NCBI GenBank assembly: GCA_017998495.1
Contig: JAGOCY010000089.1
Coordinates: forward strand, 1 to 6,229
DNA length: 6,229 bases
DNA from: Corallincola sp.
GTDB lineage: Bacteria > Pseudomonadota > Gammaproteobacteria > Enterobacterales > Neiellaceae
Direction: 5' to 3'
The position numbers were made by a program, and so were the translations under genes. Below, piece after piece: positions 1 to 4,904 of the stretch (positions are counted from its first letter, which is position 1; each line of letters opens with the position of its first letter). The notes under the pieces were generated by a model. It worked only from the letters and a program-made list of their open reading frames with translations, did no database searches and had not been told where the DNA came from.

Positions 1-1504
1 TGCCTTTGTCACCTCGGATCTGTCGCCAGCGCGTCAGATCACCTTGGCGGTGTTCCGCCATAGTTTAACCACCGAGCAGCAGCTGAGCGCCTTTCCGGCC
101 TGGTTGCAGCCGATCAATCAGTTTGATAGCCGGGTGCTGGGTTTTTGGGAGATGGCCAGTGGCGAAGGGCTGTTCCCCTTTCTGACCGCTAAGGATTACC
201 AGGCCTTTATCAATCGCATGCGCCAGTATCCGGCCTGGAGTGACAGTGCTGTGCAGCGCCTGCAGCAGGGGGCAGAGCAAGGGGTGGTGCTGCCCAAGGT
301 GTTGGTTGAACGGGTGATCGCCCAGCTCGACAGCCAGCTGTCATTGCCGTTGGAGCAAACCCTGTTTGTCGCTCCGCTCAAGGATCTGGTGAAGCGCGTC
401 GGTGAGGCCGATGCCGTCGCCATTGATGCCGATTATCGTGCCGTCCTCAACCATGAGCTGCTGCCGGCCATGGTGAGGATGCGCGATTACCTCAAGAACG
501 ATTATTTGGCCAAGGCCCGAGCCAGCAGTGGTTATGGCGAGTTGCCCAATGGTCAGGCTTGGTATCAGGCATTGGCGAATCTGCACACCACCACCCGTAT
601 GCCAGTGGCCGAGATCCACCAGTTGGGGCTTAGTGAAGTGGCGCGCATCCATCAGGAGATGGAGCAGGTGCGCCAGCAGGTTGGTTTCAAGGGTGAGCTA
701 AAAGCCTTTTTCAACCATCTGGCCACTGATGATCGCTTTTTCTATGCCACGCCTGAACAGTTGATTGCCGCTTATGGTGAGGCCAAGAACCGCATCGAAG
801 TGCGCCTGGGCGATTATTTTGATCTACGCCCCAAGGCGGATTACGAAGTCTGGCCGGTGGAAGCCTATCGTCAGCAGTCGGCGGCGGGGGCCTCTTACTC
901 GGCACCGGCGCTGGATGGCAGCCGCCCCGGGGTGTTTTACATCAACACCTTTAACCTGCGTGCTCAGCCCACCTGGGGGGTGACTACGCTGTCGTTGCAT
1001 GAGGCAGCGCCGGGCCACCACTTTCAGGTGGCTTTGCAGCAGGAAATGAGTTCACTACCGCGCTTTCAGCGTTACTACGACGCCACTGCCTATGTTGAGG
1101 GTTGGGCCCTCTATGCCGAGTATTTGGGTCTGGAGATGGGGCTGTTCAGCGATCCCTATCAGCTGTTCGGCAAGCTCAGCGATGAGCTGTTAAGAGCGAT
1201 GCGGCTGGTGGTTGATACCGGCTTGCATGCCAAAGGCTGGAGCCGCGAGCAGGCCATTGCCTACATGCTGGATAACAGCGCCATGGCCGAGAGTGATGTC
1301 ACCGCCGAGGTCGAGCGCTATATGGCCATCCCTGGCCAGGCGCTCTCCTACAAGATCGGTCAGCTCAAGATCATCGAGCTCCGCCAGCAGCTGCAGCGGC
1401 AACAGGGCAAGGGGTTCGATATCAAGGCATTCCATCGAGCGGTGCTGGAGGATGGCGCGCTGCCCCTGGGGGTGCTGGAGCAGAAGTTGCTGGCCAGGCC
1501 TTAA
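1..1504 (+). CDS. DUF885 family protein, C-terminal part (5' end outside window)
   Basis: The reading frame is open from the first complete codon at base 2 and has no stop before TAA at 1502-1504. The TTG at 44 is therefore only an internal codon and the real start lies upstream. DUF885 proteins are usually near 600 residues and often exported or lipid-anchored; about 500 residues are visible here, so the N-terminus with any signal is missing. Numbering from the TTG at 44, the diagnostic features are LHEAAPGHHFQ (H319, E320, with HH downstream) and YVEGWALYAEYLG (E352, E359). This is an HE...H plus downstream glutamate pattern resembling zinc metallopeptidases. The family is thought to be hydrolytic, but the substrate cannot be read from the sequence. 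The gene converges on the zinc-finger gene on the minus strand, 28 bases beyond its stop. Family assignment is firm; enzymatic role is inferred. Confidence 0.88.
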   Translation, partial: AFVTSDLSPARQITLAVFRHSLTTEQQLSAFPAWLQPINQFDSRVLGFWEMASGEGLFPFLTAKDYQAFINRMRQYPAWSDSAVQRLQQGAEQGVVLPKVLVERVIAQLDSQLSLPLEQTLFVAPLKDLVKRVGEADAVAIDADYRAVLNHELLPAMVRMRDYLKNDYLAKARASSGYGELPNGQAWYQALANLHTTTRMPVAEIHQLGLSEVARIHQEMEQVRQQVGFKGELKAFFNHLATDDRFFYATPEQLIAAYGEAKNRIEVRLGDYFDLRPKADYEVWPVEAYRQQSAAGASYSAPALDGSRPGVFYINTFNLRAQPTWGVTTLSLHEAAPGHHFQVALQQEMSSLPRFQRYYDATAYVEGWALYAEYLGLEMGLFSDPYQLFGKLSDELLRAMRLVVDTGLHAKGWSREQAIAYMLDNSAMAESDVTAEVERYMAIPGQALSYKIGQLKIIELRQQLQRQQGKGFDIKAFHRAVLEDGALPLGVLEQKLLARP

Positions 1505-1512
1505 TGGCTAAG

Positions 1513-1534
1513 GATGGCCGCCGGGGCGGCCATC
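1513..1534. terminator. Perfect hairpin between convergent genes, possible bidirectional terminator
   Basis: GATGGCCGC (1513-1521) pairs perfectly with GCGGCCATC (1526-1534) around a CGGG loop. It lies eight bases after the DUF885 stop and overlaps the TGA (1533-1535) of the minus-strand zinc-finger gene. Neither strand shows a T-tract after the stem, so it is not a textbook intrinsic terminator. Position and symmetry between convergent genes make a termination or 3'-end-stabilising role likely. Confidence 0.45.
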
Positions 1535-1922
1535 AATGCATCTGCTGATGACGGGAGCGCGGCTTGCTATGCCGCGCTTCGCATTTGGGGCAGCGGCGGG
1601 AGGCGGGATCACGGCGCAGCTGTTCGGCGGTTAATGGCTCCTCGCATTCGCTGCAGACGCCATACAGGCCAAGCGCCATGTCGGCCAATGCGGCGTCGAC
1701 CCGTTCCAGCTCACGTACTGTGGTGTTGCTGCGCTGGGCATAGTACTCAAGGGCAAACTCCACCAGATTGTCGGCGCTGGAGTCTGCCAGCTGCGATAGG
1801 GCTGTGGGTGCTAGGCTGGGCTCGCGCGCGAGCTCAGTCAGTAGCAGTTGCCGCAACTGCTGGGCCTGCTGCTCCAGCGTTTGCCGCAGCTGTTCCAGTT
1901 CATTCGGGGCGATGCTGACCAT
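1533..1922 (-). CDS. DksA/TraR-type C4 zinc-finger protein
   Basis: A 129-residue protein. Glutamine- and leucine-rich helices at about residues 6-33 and 51-84 would form the coiled-coil hairpin of the DksA fold. They are followed by a C4 zinc finger with C90, C93, C111 and C114 (Cx2C-x17-Cx2C, same spacing as DksA), beginning YGVCSEC. DksA-family proteins insert the coiled-coil tip into the RNA polymerase secondary channel and alter promoter choice, often with ppGpp. At the tip this protein has D47 and D51 (DSSAD) rather than the DxxD of DksA. It is about 20 residues shorter than E. coli DksA, so it is better called a DksA-like paralogue than DksA itself. The ATG at 1922-1920 has an AGGA on the minus strand about eight bases upstream. 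It is transcribed divergently from the hvf-like operon; no regulatory link is shown. Confidence 0.85.
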   Translation of the reverse strand: MVSIAPNELEQLRQTLEQQAQQLRQLLLTELAREPSLAPTALSQLADSSADNLVEFALEYYAQRSNTTVRELERVDAALADMALGLYGVCSECEEPLTAEQLRRDPASRRCPKCEARHSKPRSRHQQMH

Positions 1923-2190
1923 GCCACTTTCCTGTTGCTCCTGTGTCGGCGCATCTTAGCCAGCCACCACTGGTGACCAATGATGTATGTCAAGTTGGCG
2001 CCAAAGGCTGCCAGTCATGGTGCCGACCTTTGATCAGGACAGGGGAGTGGGCAGGCATCGATGCAAGTGGCAGAAAATTTGTCATTGATCTGGCGCAAAG
2101 GTGAAAGAAAATGGCGGCGGGGCAGGTCTACTGCTGCGAACCCGGCAATAGTGCCGGCCGACATTCCACTCGGATGACAAGGAATCACTC
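1923..2190. promoter_or_regulatory. Divergent intergenic region between zinc-finger gene and hvf-like operon
   Basis: These 268 bases must hold the start signals for both flanking genes, but no convincing sigma-70 pair is visible for either. On the plus strand TTGTCA (2079-2084) is a good -35 hexamer with no matching -10 at 16-18 bases. On the minus strand TTGACA (complement of 1988-1993) likewise lacks a -10. Other visible elements are the palindromes TTGGCGCCAA (1995-2004) and CACCA-C-TGGTG (1965-1975), an imperfect FNR-like site (2085-2098) and a hairpin (2142-2157). AAGGA at 2179-2183 is the ribosome binding site of the precursor gene, seven bases before its ATG. An alternative sigma factor, such as the ECF factors known for related clusters, would explain the lack of a sigma-70 promoter; this is inference. 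Confidence 0.4.
2142..2157. repeat. Inverted repeat CCGGCA-ATAG-TGCCGG upstream of the precursor gene
   Basis: A perfect 6-bp inverted repeat with a four-base loop, ending 33 bases before the precursor ATG and 21 bases before its ribosome binding site. It may be an operator or a 5'-leader stem that protects the transcript; the sequence does not decide between these. Confidence 0.35.
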
Positions 2191-2544
2191 ATGAACCAGT
2201 TCAAGACCTCTGCTTTTGCTGCAGCCCTCGGTACTCTTGCCGCTGTGGCCATAGTGCCCGCCGTTTCGGCGAATCCCTTTGCCATGACTGATCTGGTCGC
2301 TGGCTATCAGCTGGATGCGCCAGAGGGCAAGTGTGGCGAAGGTAAATGTGGCGAAGGTAAATGTGGCGGCGAAAAGAAAGGCGCTGAGGGCAAATGTGGA
2401 GCAGCCGATAGCAAAGATGCTGAGGGTAAGTGCGGCGAAGGCAAATGCGGTGAAGGCAAGTGCGGTGCCGACAGCAACAAGAGCGACGGCAAATCTGGTG
2501 AAGGCAAGTGTGGCGAGGGCAAATGCGGCGGTGGCAACGCCTAA
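2191..2544 (+). CDS. hvfA: HvfA-like RiPP precursor with EGKCG repeats (copper-binding peptide)
   Basis: A 117-residue protein. Residues 1-27 are a Sec signal peptide: K5, a hydrophobic alanine/leucine core, and predicted cleavage after VSA (A27) before NPF. A short segment with DLVAGYQLD (34-42) resembles the conserved region after the signal peptide in this family. From residue 45 it is low complexity with nine exact EGKCG motifs at 45, 50, 55, 66, 78, 83, 88, 104 and 109, plus a decayed DGKSG at 99. All nine cysteines lie in these motifs. In Haemophilus HvfA, the maturase pair converts cysteines in EGKCG motifs to oxazolone/thioamide groups that bind copper, and the related bufferins protect against copper. 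The expected role here is an exported, modified copper chelator. It is the first gene of the operon, with the maturase genes directly downstream. Start choice is supported by AAGGA seven bases upstream and by the intact signal peptide. Confidence 0.9.
   Translation: MNQFKTSAFAAALGTLAAVAIVPAVSANPFAMTDLVAGYQLDAPEGKCGEGKCGEGKCGGEKKGAEGKCGAADSKDAEGKCGEGKCGEGKCGADSNKSDGKSGEGKCGEGKCGGGNA
2323..2529 (+). repeat. 15-bp coding repeat array encoding EGKCG units
   Basis: Ten 15-base units encode xGKxG. Blocks of three are at codons 45-59, 78-92 and 99-113, with a single unit at 66-70, separated by 6-7 residue charged spacers. Units 2 and 3 are identical (GAAGGTAAATGTGGC), consistent with recent tandem duplication. 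The other units differ at synonymous positions: the first block and the single unit use TGT, the middle block TGC, and the last block has one of each. This pattern points to selection on the peptide rather than simple DNA slippage. Unit 8 (2485-2499) reads GACGGCAAATCTGGT and has lost its cysteine. Confidence 0.93.
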
Positions 2545-2561
2545 CCCGAGCGATCGATTGA

Positions 2562-2585
2562 GCGGGCAGCCGTTCGGCTGCCTGC
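2562..2585 (+). promoter_or_regulatory. Strong stem-loop between precursor and maturase genes
   Basis: GCGGGCAGCC (2562-2571) pairs with GGCTGCCTGC (2576-2585), ten pairs including one G-U, closing a GTTC loop. It follows the precursor stop by 17 bases and ends nine bases before the AGGAG of the maturase gene. There is no T-tract, so full termination is unlikely. A partial terminator or a 3' stabiliser of the precursor message would allow much more precursor than enzyme to be made, a common need in peptide-modification operons. Confidence 0.5.
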
Positions 2586-2606
2586 CCACCCACCAGGAGT
2601 CAACTA

Positions 2607-3437
2607 ATGCTGGCTGACCACCACTGCGGTTTGGGGTTACGTCGCGAGATGATGGCCAGCGTGGTAGCCAGCCCCCATAGCGGCGTTGATTTTTGGGAGA
2701 TCGCTCCGGAAAACTGGTTAGGGCTGGGCGGGCGCTACAGTCGCCAGTTGGCGGCAGTGGCGGAACGCGATCCCCTGATCTGCCATGGCTTGTCGTTGTC
2801 CATCGGTGGCCCCGATCCCCTTGATCTGGACCATCTGCGCGCCATTGTCAGTTTTATGCACCGCCATGGTGTCGAGCTCTATTCCGAACACCTGAGCTAC
2901 TGTGCTGCAGGTGGCCACCTTTACGATCTGCTGCCGATCCCTTTTACCCCGGCTGCGGTTGACCATGTGGTCAGCCGTATTCAGCAGGTGCAGGAGGTGT
3001 TAGGGGCACCCTTGGTACTGGAGAACTCTTCCTACTATCTGGCCCCCGCTCAGCAGATGAGCGAGCTTGAGTTTATCTGTGCAGTGGTGGCCAGCTCCGG
3101 CTGTCAGCTACTGCTGGATGTCAACAATGTTTACGTCAATGCCAGCAACCATGGCTATGACCCTAAAGCCTTTATTCGCGGCTTGCCGAGCGGCGCCATT
3201 CGCTACATGCATGTGGCTGGCCACTATCGGGAAGCCGATGGCTTTATCATCGACACCCATGGCGCGCCTGTCATAGATCCGGTGTGGCAGTTGCTGCAGT
3301 ACACCTACGGCTGTCATGGCTTGCGGCCGACTTTGCTGGAGCGCGATTTCAACATTCCGGCGATGCCCGAGTTGCTGGCCGAACTGGCGCAGGTGCGCCA
3401 CTGTCAGCGGGCCGCCCAGCAGCAGGAGCCGGCATGA
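2607..3437 (+). CDS. hvfB: HvfB-like MNIO (DUF692) RiPP maturase
   Basis: A 276-residue protein, full length for DUF692, the multinuclear non-heme iron-dependent oxidative enzymes (MNIO) with a TIM-barrel fold. Family motifs run in order: GLGLR (8-12), FWEIAPENW (29-37), HGLSLSIGG (60-68), EHLSY (94-98), LPIPFT (109-114), LENSSYY (138-144), LLDVNNVYVNASNHG (169-183), YMHVAGH (200-206), DTHGAPV (216-222) and LLERDFNIP (243-251). The His, Glu and Asp residues in these motifs (H60, H95, E139, D171, H182, H202, H218, E245) are the likely iron ligands; exact assignment needs alignment. HvfB with its partner oxidises precursor cysteines, using iron and oxygen, to oxazolone/thioamide groups. The start has AGGAG at 2595-2599, seven bases upstream. 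Its TGA overlaps the next ATG (ATGA), indicating translational coupling. It has no signal peptide, so modification is expected in the cytoplasm before export of the precursor. Confidence 0.93.
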   Translation: MLADHHCGLGLRREMMASVVASPHSGVDFWEIAPENWLGLGGRYSRQLAAVAERDPLICHGLSLSIGGPDPLDLDHLRAIVSFMHRHGVELYSEHLSYCAAGGHLYDLLPIPFTPAAVDHVVSRIQQVQEVLGAPLVLENSSYYLAPAQQMSELEFICAVVASSGCQLLLDVNNVYVNASNHGYDPKAFIRGLPSGAIRYMHVAGHYREADGFIIDTHGAPVIDPVWQLLQYTYGCHGLRPTLLERDFNIPAMPELLAELAQVRHCQRAAQQQEPA

Positions 3438-4195
3438 GTGCTACTGATTCGCTCAGCCAGCTGCAGCTGGCGCTGGCTAACCACCTGCGTGATCCGGCCA
3501 AGCCGCCACCTGATGGCCTGGATGAACGCCGTTTGCGGGTTTACCGCGAACTGGTCAGTAACAACATCAGCAGCTTTATCCATAACTGCTTTCCGGTCAG
3601 CCGGCGCATTCACGGGGCTGGCTGGCAGCCGCTGATCGACTGCTTCATCGCTGAGCATTGCTGTAGTAGCCCGCTGTTTCTCGATATTCCTGCCGAGTTT
3701 CTGGCCTTTGCCACGGCCCGCTGGGGCGATGCCATTGGTGGTAAAGCCTTTGCCGCCGAGCTGCTTCATTACGAGTGGATGGAGCTGGTGGTTGCGACCC
3801 GGCCGGCACAACCCTTGGCCCCCTGGAGCGGCGACTCTGACCAGCCGTTGCAGCTCTACGCTGCTGCCATCCCCTTGCTCTACCGCTACCCCGTGCACCA
3901 GCTCAGTAGCGATTATCAGCCGGCAGAGGCACCCGAGCAGCCGACCGGTCTGCTGGTCTATCGTGATGGCGATGACGAGGTGCGCTTTATGGCAATGGCG
4001 CCGTTGTTGGTTGCCGCCTTGCAACAGCTGGGGGCGCGGCAGTTAACGCTGGATAGCTGGGCGGCGGCGGTGGCGGCTGCTCATCCGCAATGGCCGGTCA
4101 CCAGCCTTGCTGCCGGTCTCGCCTCGGCGGCGGCGGATCTGGCTCGGCGTGGCCTCGTGGGGGCGGGGGTTGCAGAGGCTCCGGGCAATGGCTAG
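3434..4195 (+). CDS. hvfC: HvfC-like DUF2063 partner protein of the MNIO maturase
   Basis: The start is taken at the ATG at 3434, not at the longer in-frame start at 3284. It overlaps the maturase stop as ATGA, and AGGAG (3424-3428) lies five bases upstream; this gives 253 residues. The N-terminal HvfC/BufC (DUF2063) domain spans about residues 5-96, with its hallmark RRLRVYRELVSNN (32-44), FPVSRRI (53-59), a CCSSPLFLDIP stretch (76-86) and EFLAFA (88-93). The remainder, about 100-253, is the variable C-terminal domain seen in these partners. Partner proteins of this type bind the precursor leader and position it for the MNIO enzyme. All four cysteines (C52, C70, C76, C77) are in the N-terminal domain, with no evident metal-site spacing. 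Assignment rests on motifs and on the invariant order precursor-DUF692-DUF2063. Confidence 0.9.
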   Translation: MSATDSLSQLQLALANHLRDPAKPPPDGLDERRLRVYRELVSNNISSFIHNCFPVSRRIHGAGWQPLIDCFIAEHCCSSPLFLDIPAEFLAFATARWGDAIGGKAFAAELLHYEWMELVVATRPAQPLAPWSGDSDQPLQLYAAAIPLLYRYPVHQLSSDYQPAEAPEQPTGLLVYRDGDDEVRFMAMAPLLVAALQQLGARQLTLDSWAAAVAAAHPQWPVTSLAAGLASAAADLARRGLVGAGVAEAPGNG

Positions 4196-4210
4196 CATGC
4201 AGCTCCGTTT

Positions 4211-4224
4211 TTGATTTAAATCAA
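4211..4224. promoter_or_regulatory. Perfect FNR/ANR-type box TTGAT-TTAA-ATCAA
   Basis: The sequence matches the FNR consensus TTGAT-N4-ATCAA at all ten positions and is a complete palindrome. It starts 16 bases after the hvfC stop and ends 15 bases before the ATG of the mini-protein, seven bases before GAGGTGG. A site this close to a start codon cannot act as a standard -41.5 activator of that gene. Repression, or control of a differently placed promoter, would fit better. A chance AT-rich palindrome is possible but less likely in GC-rich surroundings. Confidence 0.55.
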
Positions 4225-4239
4225 TGTTTAGAGGTGGTC

Positions 4240-4356
4240 ATGGCCCAGGGCGAGTTTAAGGAAGCGTTCAACGTCTGGTATCTGCTCGGTCTGCTGGCTG
4301 TGCTCTTGATCCCGACCGCGCCGGCAACCATCGGTTGGCTCAAAGTTCTGCTCTAA
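4240..4356 (+). CDS. 38-residue single-pass membrane mini-protein, unrecognised
   Basis: The protein has a polar start (MAQGEFKEAFN) and then a hydrophobic stretch from about residue 12 to the end, containing VWYLLGLLAVLLIP and ending WLKVLL, with P25 and P28 kinking it. One membrane helix is expected. The ATG is chosen over longer in-frame starts, such as 4090 which lies inside hvfC, because GAGGTGG (4231-4237) sits directly upstream and the composition changes sharply at this point. I do not recognise the family; it does not look like CydX or CcoQ. Small single-helix proteins under FNR/ANR-type control are often accessory subunits of respiratory oxidases, but that is analogy only. It lies 44 bases after the hvfC stop and could be the fourth gene of that operon or an independent unit. 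Confidence 0.6.
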   Translation: MAQGEFKEAFNVWYLLGLLAVLLIPTAPATIGWLKVLL

Positions 4357-4358
4357 CA

Positions 4359-4382
4359 ACCGCTGCCCGGCGGTGAAATTTT
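4359..4382 (+). terminator. Candidate intrinsic terminator after the mini-protein
   Basis: ACCGC (4359-4363) pairs with GCGGT (4370-4374) around a six-base loop and is followed by GAAATTTT. The stem is short and the T-tract only four bases, so termination would be modest. Its place three bases after the stop and before an independent promoter supports the call. Confidence 0.45.
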
Positions 4383-4391
4383 GATGACGGT

Positions 4392-4409
4392 CACTGGCCC
4401 CGGCTAGTG
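4392..4409. repeat. Imperfect palindrome over the -35 region, possible operator
   Basis: CACTgGCC-CC-GGCtAGTG is an 18-base near-palindrome with one mismatched pair. Its right arm occupies the expected -35 hexamer of the TATAAT promoter. The position is what one would expect of an operator; no regulator is identified. Confidence 0.3.
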
Positions 4410-4426
4410 GCCTTTATCCCCTTCGC

Positions 4427-4432
4427 TATAAT
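4427..4432 (+). promoter_or_regulatory. Consensus -10 (TATAAT) of the response-regulator promoter
   Basis: A perfect TATAAT is followed by a GC-rich discriminator (GCGCGCC), with predicted transcription start near 4439 and a leader of about 22 bases before the ATG at 4462. The -35 position (4404-4409, CTAGTG) matches consensus poorly. That position is covered by an imperfect palindrome, so the promoter may be activator-dependent or regulated. Confidence 0.65.
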
Positions 4433-4461
4433 GCGCGCCGACCAAAACCGGGAGGCTGAGC

Positions 4462-4839
4462 ATGGCCGCAACCATTCTGCTGGTGGATGACAACAGCCGT
4501 GTTCGCCACGAGGTAGCACTGCAGCTGCAGATGCTGGGCTTTGATGTGGTGGAGGCGGCAGATGGCCTCAAAGCACTGGTGTTAGCCCGTGATGCCCAGT
4601 TTGCCGGTGTGGTGATGGACCAGCGCATGCCGTTGATGGATGGCCTGACCCTGAGCCGTAATCTGCGCCAGCTCGGCGGCTATGGTCAGGTGCCGCTGGT
4701 GCTGCTGACCACCGAACAGTTGGTAGCGGTGCGCAGCGAGGCAACGGCAGCTGGTTTGTCGGCGGTGGTTGCCAAGCCGGTCGCTGCTGCTGAATTGGCT
4801 GCCGCTTTGCAACCTGCGTCAGGTCACGCCGCGGCCTGA
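4462..4839 (+). CDS. Single-domain (CheY-like) response regulator
   Basis: A 125-residue protein that is only a receiver domain. It has acidic pocket D9-D10 in LLVDDN, phospho-acceptor D53 in [12 protein letters not shown], switch threonine T83 or T84 in LLTTE, and the invariant K105-P106 (AKP). No DNA-binding or enzymatic output domain follows, so it should act by protein-protein contact or as a phosphate relay. There is no histidine kinase in the window, so its partner is unknown. The receiver is complete and all catalytic residues are present. GGGAGG (4450-4455) is six bases before the ATG, and the gene has its own promoter. It is followed by apt, which seems to have a separate promoter. 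Confidence 0.9.
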   Translation: MAATILLVDDNSRVRHEVALQLQMLGFDVVEAADGLKALVLARDAQFAGVVMDQRMPLMDGLTLSRNLRQLGGYGQVPLVLLTTEQLVAVRSEATAAGLSAVVAKPVAAAELAAALQPASGHAAA

Positions 4840-4844
4840 GCCGG

Positions 4845-4873
4845 TTAAGCTGCACCGTCCTTTGTGTTAGGCT
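4845..4873 (+). promoter_or_regulatory. Candidate sigma-70 promoter for apt-dnaX
   Basis: TTAAGC (4845-4850) and TAGGCT (4868-4873) are separated by 17 bases. The -10 carries an extended TG motif (TGT at 4865-4867). Each hexamer matches consensus at only three positions, so the call rests on the extended element, ideal spacing and location about 30 bases upstream of apt. Confidence 0.35.
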
Positions 4874-4904
4874 GTGGCCCGGTTTTACTTACCCCAACAT
4901 TGGC

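Noticed and set aside
1514..1918. 134-codon plus-strand ORF opposite the zinc-finger gene
   Set aside because: It has no family motifs and lies wholly antisense to a gene with an intact C4 finger and ribosome binding site.
2025..2055. CueR-like copper-responsive operator near ACCTTTGATCAGGACAGGGG
   Set aside because: The arms are not complementary, and there is no 19-base-spaced -35/-10 pair as MerR-family promoters require.
2323..2529. CRISPR or non-coding tandem repeat
   Set aside because: The 15-base units are adjacent, in frame, vary mostly at synonymous positions and encode a known peptide motif; there are no spacers of CRISPR type.
2307..2537. Minus-strand ORF encoding proline-rich HLPSP repeats, and other long ORFs opposite the precursor gene
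   Set aside because: They are mirror images of the GKCGE-coding repeat on the plus strand; the repeat keeps all frames open, and there is no independent start signal.
3284..3433. Longer N-terminal extension of the HvfC-like protein
   Set aside because: It overlaps the end of the maturase gene in another frame. The ATGA overlap and AGGAG at 3424-3428 fix the start at 3434, which also matches the family N-terminus.
4120..4199. Short minus-strand ORF starting at 4199 downstream of the FNR box
   Set aside because: It is antisense to the end of hvfC and arginine-rich like other shadows, and the -10 region at the proper distance from the FNR box is not recognisable.
4090..4239. Longer start for the membrane mini-protein
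   Set aside because: The extension lies within hvfC in another frame and is glycine/arginine-rich shadow sequence; the ribosome binding site points to 4240.
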